From: JBOGED01 sp050743205
GTDB taxonomy: Bacteria; Actinomycetota; Nitriliruptoria; Euzebyales; Egibacteraceae
NCBI GenBank assembly: GCA_050743205.1
Contig: JBOGEA010000229.1
Span: forward strand, 1-9,410
Direction: 5' to 3'
DNA length: 9,410 nucleotides
Both the position numbers and the translations under genes were made by a program. This document shows, piece after piece, positions 1-5,763 of the stretch. Below the pieces are notes generated by a model. The model made no database searches. It was not told the origin of the DNA and saw nothing but the letters and a program-made list of their open reading frames with translations. Within the stretch, counting starts at the first letter, position 1, and each line of letters starts with the position of its first letter.

Positions 1-1
1 C

Positions 2-46
2 CTGTTCGCCCACTGGCGGCTGGCGCCACCGTACAGCGCTGGATGA
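2..46 (+). CDS. C-terminal end of a group II intron reverse transcriptase/maturase (partial)
   Basis: Fourteen codons read LFAHWRLAPPYSAG and then TGA at 44-46. The LFAHW-type tail followed within a few bases by domain V matches the usual ending of bacterial group II intron-encoded proteins, from memory of the family. The protein would splice its host intron and copy it into DNA at new sites. Only the tail is present, so no catalytic motif can be checked. The stop lies only 3 nt before domain V, which is tight but possible when the ORF fills domain IV. The assignment rests mainly on the intron context. Confidence 0.45.
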   Translation: MFAHWRLAPPYSAG

Positions 47-49
47 CGC

Positions 50-120
50 GAGCCGGATAAGCCGAGAGGCTTATGTCCGGTTCCTGGAGCGCCAGGGGGT
101 GAAACTCCCCCTGGCGACTC
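50..120 (+). ncRNA. Group II intron domains V and VI (ribozyme catalytic core and branch-point helix)
   Basis: Domain V (50-83) is exactly 34 nt. The lower helix GAGCCGGA pairs with UCCGGUUC over 8 bp, including the family G-U wobble in the catalytic AGC triad at 51-53. A 2-nt UG bulge on the 3' side follows, then a 6-bp upper helix (UAAGCC with GGCUUA) capped by a GAGA (GNRA) tetraloop. Domain VI (87-120) pairs GAG 87-89 with CUC 118-120, leaves A117 unpaired, then pairs CGCCAGGGGG (90-99) with its complement at 107-116. The bulged adenosine is the predicted branch point for lariat splicing. Both domains look intact and functional. Confidence 0.9.
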
Positions 121-151
121 GACTGGACTCAGTGCCGCGTGGGGTTTGGCC

Positions 152-157
152 TACAAT
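152..157 (+). promoter_or_regulatory. Possible -10 element of the BMP operon
   Basis: TACAAT matches the TATAAT consensus in 5 of 6 positions and sits 31 bp before the start codon at 189. No good -35 hexamer is seen at 17-18 bp spacing (around 128-134, CTCAGTG). That position would be only a few bases past the intron end at 123, so the intron border forms part of the promoter upstream region. This is a motif match only. Confidence 0.35.
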
Positions 158-188
158 TCGGGGGTGCGCTGATGGAGAGGGGGATCGG

Positions 189-1325
189 ATGGGTCTGCGA
201 CGCGGCATGCTCATGGCCGCTGTGCTGCTGGTGCTCACGCTCGGGGTCGCGGGCTGCGGCGGCGGCGCGGGGCAGGGGCGGCCACAGGCTTCCGGTGGGC
301 GGGGGGCCGCGGCGGACGCGCTGGTCAGCCTGGGCGAGGCGTGCCAGGGCGAGTTCGGGGGCGTGCGGGCGCCGGAGGGGTTCACGGTCCGGCTGGTCAC
401 CGACATCGGGCGGGTCGATGACGGCACGTTCAACCAGTTCGCGAACGACGGGATGAGAGCGGCGGCGGAGTGTTTCGGCATCGAGGACATCAGCTTCATC
501 GAGACCGCCTCCCAGGCCGACTACGCCCGCAACCTCCAGACCGCGCTCAGCGACGACCCGGATGTCGTGATCACGGTCGGCTTTCTGCTGGCCAGCGACA
601 CGCTGGCGGTCGCGCGGCGCACGTCTGGCGTGGCGTTCGTCGGCGTGGACCAGTTCCACCCGGCGTATCCGGACAACTACGCCGGCGTCCTGTTCCGCGA
701 GGACCATGCCGGCTTCATCGCCGGCGCGGCGGCGGGACTGCTGACCTCCTCCGGCGTCGTCGGCGTGATCGCGGGTTTGGAGAGCGTCCCGCCGGTGGTG
801 CGCTACGTCAACGGCTTCACGCGGGGCGCCCGGCATGTCAACCCGGACATTTCAGAGCCTCTGCGGGTCTTCATCAACTCGTTCAACGACCCCGGGCGCG
901 GCGCGTCGGCCGCCGCGCAGTTCCTCGGCGAGGGCGCCGACGTCGTCTTCGGCGCGGCGGGGGCGACCGGCTCCGGTGGCATCAGGGCCGCGGCGGCCGG
1001 CGGCGCCTGGGTCATCGGCGTCGACCAGGACGAGTATCTCACGACCTTCAGCAACGGCGCGGCGCCCGGGTCTGAGCGGCTGGCGACCTCGGCGGTCAAA
1101 CGCGTCGATCTGGGCGTGTTTCGCCAGATCGGCGCGGCGGTCGCGGGCCGGTTCGCGGGTGGGCCCGCGACCTACGACACCGCGAACGGCGGCGTCACCT
1201 ACGCGCCTTTCCACGACGCGGCCGTCCCGGAGGCGTTCTCCCTGCGGCTCGAGGAGGTCCGCCAGGGCCTGGCCGACGGCAGGATCCAGACCGGTGTCGA
1301 CCCCGCCACCGGCCAGCTCCGCTGA
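189..1325 (+). CDS. BMP/PnrA family substrate-binding lipoprotein (nucleoside-type ABC importer)
   Basis: This 378-residue lipoprotein is the extracytoplasmic binding component of a nucleoside-type ABC importer. Residues 1-22 form a signal peptide ending in a VAGC lipobox, with C23 as the lipidated cysteine, followed by a Gly-rich linker. The family opening motif VDDGTFNQF lies at residues 76-84; later stretches such as FVGVDQF and WVIGVDQDEY are the usual periplasmic-binding-protein strands. The ATG at 189 is chosen because GGAGAGGGG (174-182) lies just upstream and the signal peptide begins there. The frame stays open upstream to a GTG at 99, but that codon is inside intron domain VI. The next gene starts inside its 3' end. 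Nucleoside binding is known for relatives (PnrA, BmpA); the ligand here is inferred. Confidence 0.92.
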   Translation: MGLRRGMLMAAVLLVLTLGVAGCGGGAGQGRPQASGGRGAAADALVSLGEACQGEFGGVRAPEGFTVRLVTDIGRVDDGTFNQFANDGMRAAAECFGIEDISFIETASQADYARNLQTALSDDPDVVITVGFLLASDTLAVARRTSGVAFVGVDQFHPAYPDNYAGVLFREDHAGFIAGAAAGLLTSSGVVGVIAGLESVPPVVRYVNGFTRGARHVNPDISEPLRVFINSFNDPGRGASAAAQFLGEGADVVFGAAGATGSGGIRAAAAGGAWVIGVDQDEYLTTFSNGAAPGSERLATSAVKRVDLGVFRQIGAAVAGRFAGGPATYDTANGGVTYAPFHDAAVPEAFSLRLEEVRQGLADGRIQTGVDPATGQLR

Positions 1326-2907
1326 GGCGGGCGCGCCGCCGGCCCTCGAGTTGCGCGGTGTGACCAAGCGGTTCCCGGGCGTCGTCGCGAACGCGGGGGT
1401 GGATCTGGTCCTGCGCAGGGGCGAGGTCCACTGCCTGCTCGGTGAGAACGGCGCCGGCAAGAGCACGCTGATGAACGTCGCGTACGGCCTGTACCGGCCG
1501 GACGAGGGCGAGGTCCGCGTGCGTGGCCGGCCGGTGCGGTTGGGCTCTCCGGCCGACGCGATCGCCGCGGGCATCGGCATGGTGCACCAGCACTTCCAGC
1601 TGGTCGGGGTGTTCACGGTCGCCGAGAACGTCGTGCTCGGTCGAGAGACGCGCCGGGGGCTGAGGCTCGACCTGGCCCAGGCGCGCCGGATCGTCGCGGA
1701 CCTGGCCGGGCGCTACGGGTTGGCCGTGGACCCCGACGCGAGAATCGACGAGCTGTCGGTCGGCGCTCGCCAGCGGGTCGAGCTGATCAAGGCGCTGTAC
1801 CGCGACGCGGACGTCCTGATCCTCGACGAGCCCACGGCCGTGCTGACACCCGGTGAGGTCGACGACTTCTTCGGCGTCGTGAAACGCCTGGTCAGCGGCG
1901 GCAAGTCCGTCATCCTCATCACCCACAAGCTGCGCGAGGTGCTCGCGGTCGCCGACCGCGTGACCGTCATGCGGGGCGGCCGGGTCGTGGGGACCGCCGA
2001 TCCCCGCACCGCGACGGCGCGCGGCCTCGCCACCCTGATGGTCGGGCGGGACGTGTCGTTCGGGGTCGAGAAGGCGCCCGCCGCGCCCGGGCCCCCAGCA
2101 GGAGCTGGGGAGGAGGGCCTCGACGCTGTAGACGCGTCGGGGCGGGCGGTCCTGGCGGTCCGAGCCCTGGAGGTCGCCGACGACCGCGGCGCGACGACGG
2201 TGCAGGGGCTGGACCTCGACGTCCGGGCCGGCGAGATCCTGGGCATCGCGGGGGTTGAGGGCAACGGCCAGCGTGAGCTGGTCGAGGCCATCGCCGGCAT
2301 GCGCCCACCCGCCGCCGGCCGCATCATGATCGGCGGCCGTGACACCGCTGGCCTCACGCCGCGGCAGGTCGCCGAGCTCGGCGTCGGCCACGTCCCGGAG
2401 GACCGCGGCAGGCACGGCCTCGTCGCGCCGTTCTCGGTCGCCGACAACCTCGTGCTCAACCGCTGCCGGCGCCGGCCGTTCTCGCGCTGGTCCGTCCTGC
2501 GGCGCCAGGCCGTGGCGCGCCACGCCGCCGAGCTGGTGGCGGCCTTCGACATCCGCACCCCCAGCGTCGACACGCCCGTTGGCCAGCTGTCCGGCGGGAA
2601 CCAGCAGAAGGTCGTCGTCGCCCGCGAGCTGTCCGGCCAGCTGATGCTGCTGGTTGTGGCCCAGCCCACCCGCGGCTTGGACGTGGGCTCAGTCGAGTTC
2701 ATCCACACCCAGATCGTCCGCCGCCGTGACGCGGGCGTCGCGGTGCTGCTGGTCTCCGCCGAGCTGGACGAGGTGCTGTCGCTGTCCGACCGCGTCGCCG
2801 TGCTGTACCGGGGGCGGATCGCGCGGGTCATGGACCGCGCCGAGGCCACTCGCGAGCGGGTGGGCGTCCTGATGGCCTGCGGCCGCGACGAGGAGGCGGT
2901 CGCGTGA
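1294..2907 (+). CDS. Double-domain ABC transporter ATPase of the nucleoside (NupO/YufO-like) class
   Basis: This 537-residue protein has two fused nucleotide-binding domains that power the importer from the cytoplasmic face. Domain 1 has an intact Walker A, GENGAGKST, at residues 50-58, signature LSVGARQR, and Walker B LILDEP followed by TAVLTP, typical of this family. Domain 2 has a degenerate Walker A (GVEGNGQR, residues 320-327), signature LSGGNQQKV from residue 432, and a Walker B with AQP where DEP is expected. Those degenerate features are normal for the family, so only one site is likely fully catalytic. The GTG at 1294 is chosen because AGGA (1281-1284) precedes it and it leaves a short leader before the fold. 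This start overlaps the lipoprotein gene by 32 nt. The frame is open far upstream to 835, but that part is a shadow of the lipoprotein gene. Confidence 0.92.
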   Translation: MSTPPPASSAEAGAPPALELRGVTKRFPGVVANAGVDLVLRRGEVHCLLGENGAGKSTLMNVAYGLYRPDEGEVRVRGRPVRLGSPADAIAAGIGMVHQHFQLVGVFTVAENVVLGRETRRGLRLDLAQARRIVADLAGRYGLAVDPDARIDELSVGARQRVELIKALYRDADVLILDEPTAVLTPGEVDDFFGVVKRLVSGGKSVILITHKLREVLAVADRVTVMRGGRVVGTADPRTATARGLATLMVGRDVSFGVEKAPAAPGPPAGAGEEGLDAVDASGRAVLAVRALEVADDRGATTVQGLDLDVRAGEILGIAGVEGNGQRELVEAIAGMRPPAAGRIMIGGRDTAGLTPRQVAELGVGHVPEDRGRHGLVAPFSVADNLVLNRCRRRPFSRWSVLRRQAVARHAAELVAAFDIRTPSVDTPVGQLSGGNQQKVVVARELSGQLMLLVVAQPTRGLDVGSVEFIHTQIVRRRDAGVAVLLVSAELDEVLSLSDRVAVLYRGRIARVMDRAEATRERVGVLMACGRDEEAVA

Positions 2908-4022
2908 GCAGGCCAGCCGGCGCCTGGCTCCTCGACCGGTATATCCGTCTTGCGCCGATCATGGTGCCGATCTACGCGGTCCTGGTGGCCGTCGTGATCG
3001 GTGGCCTCGTCATCCTCGGCTCCGGCGCGGACCCGATCACCGCGTACGCCGCGCTGCTGCGGGGGGCGTTCGGCGGCGTCGAGGCGATCACGGGGTCCCT
3101 GGCCCGGTCGATCCCGTTCATCATCGCCTCGCTCGCGGTCGCGTTCGGGCTCAAAGCCGGGCTGTTCAACATCGGCGCCGAGGGCCAGCTCATCGTGGGG
3201 GCGCTGGCCGCCGCGTGGGTCGGCGCCTGGGGCGTGACAGCGGGGCTGCCCGGCGTGCTGGCGGTGGGGCTGGTGCTGCTCGCCGGCATCGTCGGGGGAC
3301 TGCTCTACGGCGCGATCCCAGGGGTGCTCAAGGCGTGGACCGGCGCGCACGAGGTCATCACCACGATCATGCTCAACGCGATCGCGGTGGGGCTCATCGA
3401 CTGGCTGGTCTCCTCCCGCGACCCGGTCATCCTGCTCGACACGTCGGCGTCCGTGCCCCGAACCGCGCTGATCGCGCCCGGTGCGAGGCTGCCGCAGCTA
3501 CTGGGAGGCGCTGGCCTGCACGCCGGCCTGCTCATCGCGCTCGCGCTGTGCGCCCTGGTCTGGCTCACGCTGTCCAGGACCACCTTCGGGTTCGAGATCC
3601 GCACGGTCGGGGCCAACCCGCAGGCGGCGCGGTACGCGGGGATGAGCGTGGCCAGGACCGTCGTGGCGGTCATGGCTGCCTCCGGGGCGATGGCGGGGAT
3701 CGCCGGCGCGGGTGAGGTCGCGGGGACCACCGGCTTCCTGGTCCCGGGCGCGTTCGCCAGCGTCGGGCTGGACTCGATCGGGATCGCGCTCCTCGCCCGG
3801 GCCAACCCCATCGCGGTCATCCCGGCCGCGATCCTGTGGGGCGGGCTGCTCGCCGGCGCCCCGCTGATGCAGCTGGAGGCCGGCCTGTCACTGGACGTGG
3901 TCCGGGTCGTGCAGGCGCTGATCATCCTGTGCGTCGCCGCCGACGTGATCGTACGCCGCCTGTTCGGCCTGCGGAGCGGGCGCGGTGGCGAGCAGGCTTT
4001 CGCGCAGGGCTGGGCGTCATGA
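2904..4022 (+). CDS. Nucleoside-type ABC transporter permease 1 (BPD_transp_2 family, NupP/YufP-like)
   Basis: A 372-residue integral membrane subunit forming half of the import channel. It has about nine or ten hydrophobic segments, starting near residues 16-38. The family signature FNIGAEGQ is at residues 88-95 and the ANPQAARYAGM motif at about 235. The GTG start at 2904 overlaps the ATPase stop (GTGA), with GAGGAGG at 2890-2896 as ribosome binding site. The C-terminal tail, roughly the last 20 residues (FGLRSGRGG then EQAFAQGWAS), is hydrophilic and is encoded by the first copy of a tandem repeat that continues downstream. That tail does not look like part of the conserved fold and may have been altered when the repeat formed. 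Confidence 0.92.
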   Translation: MSRPAGAWLLDRYIRLAPIMVPIYAVLVAVVIGGLVILGSGADPITAYAALLRGAFGGVEAITGSLARSIPFIIASLAVAFGLKAGLFNIGAEGQLIVGALAAAWVGAWGVTAGLPGVLAVGLVLLAGIVGGLLYGAIPGVLKAWTGAHEVITTIMLNAIAVGLIDWLVSSRDPVILLDTSASVPRTALIAPGARLPQLLGGAGLHAGLLIALALCALVWLTLSRTTFGFEIRTVGANPQAARYAGMSVARTVVAVMAASGAMAGIAGAGEVAGTTGFLVPGAFASVGLDSIGIALLARANPIAVIPAAILWGGLLAGAPLMQLEAGLSLDVVRVVQALIILCVAADVIVRRLFGLRSGRGGEQAFAQGWAS

Positions 4023-4099
4023 CCCGACTCCCCGGCATGTTCGGCCCGCGGGGCGGGCGCGGTGGCGAGCAGGCTTTCGCGCAGGGCTGGGCGTCATGA
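4019..4099 (+). CDS. 26-codon chimeric mini-ORF 1 between the two permease genes
   Basis: The ATG at 4019 overlaps the permease 1 stop (ATGA 4019-4022) and the ORF ends at the TGA 4097-4099. Its first residues (MTRLPGM) match the start of permease 2 (MTRLPRM), and its end (GRGGEQAFAQGWAS) matches the last residues of permease 1. It therefore reads as a head-to-tail chimera made by tandem duplication. It has no hydrophobic stretch. A peptide function is not claimed; the plausible role is to pass terminating ribosomes on by coupled re-initiation. No Shine-Dalgarno stronger than CAGGG precedes it. Confidence 0.4.
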   Translation: MTRLPGMFGPRGGRGGEQAFAQGWAS

Positions 4100-4176
4100 C
4101 CCGACTCCCCGGCATGTTCGGCCCGCGGGGCGGGCGCGGCGGCGAGGCGGCTTTCGTGAAGGGCTGGGCGACGTGA
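4096..4176 (+). CDS. 26-codon chimeric mini-ORF 2, coupled to permease 2
   Basis: This second copy of the duplicated junction ORF starts at ATG 4096, inside the stop of mini-ORF 1 (ATGA), and ends at TGA 4174-4176, which overlaps the GTG start of permease 2. It begins with the same MTRLPGM residues but ends EAAFVKGWAT, so its 3' part has diverged from the first copy while keeping frame and length. The changes turn the upstream CAGGG into GAAGGG (4158-4163), a better ribosome binding site for the permease 2 GTG 9 nt further on. Whether the peptide is made or is useful is unknown. Confidence 0.4.
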   Translation: MTRLPGMFGPRGGRGGEAAFVKGWAT

Positions 4177-5441
4177 CCCGACTCCCACGCATGTCCCGAA
4201 AGCAGGGGATCGGCGCTGTGGCGCTCGTGGCCGGCCTGGCGCTCGCGCGTGCGGCCGGGAGTCTGCGGGGCGATGACGTGGCGCTTGCGATCGGCGCTGG
4301 GCGCGGCGCGCCGAGGATCACGCTCGACCCGCCGAGCGCGGTGCTGGGGATCGGGCTGGCGGTCGCCCTGGCCGGGGCGGTCGCGCTGGCCGAGCCGTGG
4401 ACCCGCCGATGGGCGGGCCTCGCGCTGATCTTGGCGACCGTGCTGCTCGTGCCGCTGGTGCTGGTCGGCGGCCTCGCGCTGTCGCCCGCCCAGCAGACGA
4501 ACGTCGTCCCCCTGCTCGCCGAGTCGCTGAGCCTGGGCACGCCGGTCGCGCTGGGCGCGCTGTCGGGGCTGTGGTGCGAGCGCGCTGGCGTCGTGAACCT
4601 GGGGATCGAGGGGATGATGCTGGCCGGCGCCGGCATCGGGTTCGTCGCCTACGCCCTGCTCGGCGCCTCGGGCGGCCTGCCGCTCGTGACCGGGGTCGTG
4701 GCAGCGGTGGCGGCCGGCGGGCTGCTCGGCGTCCTGCACGCCGTGCTGTGCGTGACGTTCCGGGTCGATCAGATCGTGTCGGGTGTCGCCATCAACCTGC
4801 TCGCGTTCGGGGTCACGGGCTTCCTGCGCGCCCAGGTCCTGCTGCCGCTGGGAATCTCTTCAGCGGGGACGCTGCCGGAGTTCCGGATCCCGCTGCTGTC
4901 CGACATCCCGCTGGTCGGCAGGTCCCTGTTCGCCGGCAAACCGATCTTCTTCGCCATGTTCGGCCTGTTCGCGCTGACCCAACTGGTGCTGCTGCGGACG
5001 CCGTGGGGGCTGCGGGTGCGGTCGGTGGGCGAGAACCCGCACGCGGCGGCGACGCTGGGGGTCGACGTCGTCAGGACCCGCTGCCAGGCGGTCATCCTGG
5101 GCGGGCTGCTCGCTGGCCTGGCCGGGGCGTGGCTGTCGCTGGAGAGCGTCGGCTCGTTCTCACCGGGCATGTCGAACGGGCGCGGCTTCATCGCGCTGGC
5201 GGCGCTGATCTTCGGCAAGTGGCGGCCCTGGCCGGCGTTCGGCGGCGCGATGCTGTTCGGGTTCACCGAGGCCCTGGGCACGCGCCTGCAGTTCCTCGGC
5301 GTCCAGGTCGCCGGCCACCCCGTCCCCAGCCAGTTCCTGCAGATCCTGCCGTTCCTCGTCACCATAGTCGTCCTGGCCGGCGCCATCGGCCGCGCCATCC
5401 CCCCCGCCGCCGACGGCATCCCCTACCAGCCTTCCCGGTGA
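4173..5441 (+). CDS. Nucleoside-type ABC transporter permease 2 (BPD_transp_2 family, NupQ/YufQ-like)
   Basis: A 422-residue membrane protein forming the second half of the channel. An N-terminal extension of about 110 residues with its own hydrophobic segments precedes the core; this long form seems usual for actinobacterial members. The family motif VVNLGIEGMM is at residues 140-149, and SVGENPHAAATLG starts at about 284, the counterpart of ANPQAARYAG in permease 1. The GTG at 4173 is chosen because it overlaps the preceding stop (GTGA), has GAAGGG 9 nt upstream, and preserves the MTRLP start shared with the mini-ORFs. The frame is open upstream to 4062, but that part lies within the repeat. 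It is the last gene of the operon; no nucleoside-catabolic gene follows. Confidence 0.92.
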   Translation: MTRLPRMSRKQGIGAVALVAGLALARAAGSLRGDDVALAIGAGRGAPRITLDPPSAVLGIGLAVALAGAVALAEPWTRRWAGLALILATVLLVPLVLVGGLALSPAQQTNVVPLLAESLSLGTPVALGALSGLWCERAGVVNLGIEGMMLAGAGIGFVAYALLGASGGLPLVTGVVAAVAAGGLLGVLHAVLCVTFRVDQIVSGVAINLLAFGVTGFLRAQVLLPLGISSAGTLPEFRIPLLSDIPLVGRSLFAGKPIFFAMFGLFALTQLVLLRTPWGLRVRSVGENPHAAATLGVDVVRTRCQAVILGGLLAGLAGAWLSLESVGSFSPGMSNGRGFIALAALIFGKWRPWPAFGGAMLFGFTEALGTRLQFLGVQVAGHPVPSQFLQILPFLVTIVVLAGAIGRAIPPAADGIPYQPSR

Positions 5442-5518
5442 CTCTTTCGTGCCAACACCCCCCTGCCAGCTCGACGAGCCATGGGTGGGAGGGACGGCGG
5501 CGCGCGGAGTTGGCCACA

Positions 5519-5566
5519 GTTGTGTGCTGGATCGCGGCGGAATACCGCCGCGATCCAGCACACAAC
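5519..5566. repeat. Perfect 22-bp inverted repeat with a 4-nt loop
   Basis: Left arm 5519-5540 (begins GTTGTGTGCTGG, ends GCGGCGG) is the exact reverse complement of right arm 5545-5566, with AATA at 5541-5544 as loop. It starts 77 bp after the permease 2 stop. As RNA it would be a very stable hairpin and may end the plus-strand operon. There is no U-tract after it, so classical intrinsic termination is not assured. A dispersed palindromic element or a protein-binding cruciform are alternatives. Confidence 0.9.
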
Positions 5567-5712
5567 CGGCCCGGAGAGGCGCGTAAGGCGTGCAACCCGA
5601 CCCTCGGGAACTTGACTCACGCGTACCGACTTCTGGGCTTCTAGCGGCGGCGGCGGAGGCGTCGGGGACGCTGGCCACCGCGCGGCTGCCGAGCTTCGCG
5701 CTCCCGCTGGTG

Positions 5713-5754
5713 TTGGGGAGACGTTGCCCCACATGATGGGCAACGTTTCCCCGA
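5713..5754 (-). terminator. Hairpin at the end of the minus-strand ABC operon
   Basis: GGGGAGACGTTGCCC (5715-5729) pairs with GGGCAACGTTTCCCC (5738-5752) over 15 positions with one G-T wobble and an 8-nt loop; two weaker pairs extend it outward. It lies about 10 bp beyond the stop codon of the minus-strand permease (5764), where a terminator is expected. No T-run follows on either strand, so it is a stem-type terminator at best, and it may work in both directions. Confidence 0.65.
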
Positions 5755-5763
5755 GGCTACCCC

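Larger units (their letters stand above)
1..123 (+). mobile_element. 3' end of a group II intron (partial, runs off the left edge)
   Basis: The stretch holds the end of an intron-encoded-protein-like reading frame, then domain V, then domain VI, in the order expected at the 3' end of a bacterial retro-element intron. Domain VI is followed by CTCGAC, so the intron would end with the usual AY dinucleotide at A122-C123. The bulged A117 is then the seventh nucleotide from the intron end, the usual branch-point distance. Most of the intron, including domains I-IV and the reverse transcriptase, lies outside the window, so mobility cannot be judged. It has the same orientation as the downstream operon. 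The domain V fold is certain by eye; the exact splice position is inferred. Confidence 0.85.
3961..4195 (+). repeat. Tandem array of 77-bp units spanning the permease 1/permease 2 junction
   Basis: The sequence from ATGACCCGACTCC to the next such junction repeats with a period of exactly 77 bp: junctions start at 4019, 4096 and 4173. The units 4019-4095 and 4096-4172 differ at 6 of 77 positions by my count, with their first 44 bases identical. A partial copy precedes them (3961-4018, near-identical from about 3976) and another follows (4173 to about 4195, diverging). Because 77 is not a multiple of 3, each copy shifts frame. Each keeps a complete 81-nt ORF because the 4-nt ATGA/GTGA overlap is part of the unit. 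It looks like an unequal duplication of the stop/start junction between two genes. Confidence 0.93.
5442..5763. other. Convergent intergenic region without a gene
   Basis: The 322 bp between the two convergent operons contain no ORF I can support. The region holds two strong hairpins, described separately. The stretch between them (5567-5712) includes a less GC-rich patch at about 5600-5640 and a run of CGG repeats (5645-5655), in which I see nothing recognisable. It could include remnants of a dispersed intergenic repeat. Confidence 0.7.

Noticed and set aside
99..188. N-terminal extension of the lipoprotein gene from a GTG at 99
   Set aside because: The extension lies in intron domain VI and would bury the signal peptide behind 30 residues. 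ATG 189 has a ribosome binding site and starts the signal peptide.
835..1293. Upstream part of the ATPase frame as a fusion domain
   Set aside because: It is the second frame of the lipoprotein gene and reads as Arg/Ser/Pro/Ala noise. A good GTG start exists at 1294.
2093..2110. Perfect 7-bp hairpin (CCCCAGC-AGGA-GCTGGGG) in the ATPase interdomain linker
   Set aside because: The linker is Pro/Gly/Ala-rich and such short GC hairpins are expected by chance. No role is evident.
1713..3350. Long minus-strand open frame (545 codons) opposite the ATPase and permease 1
   Set aside because: Its product is Arg/Ser/Pro/Thr-rich low-complexity sequence, typical of a GC-rich shadow frame. The plus strand carries complete family motifs.
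4397..5644. 415-codon plus-strand frame overlapping permease 2
   Set aside because: Arg/Gly/Pro/Ala-rich shadow of the permease gene, with no domain.
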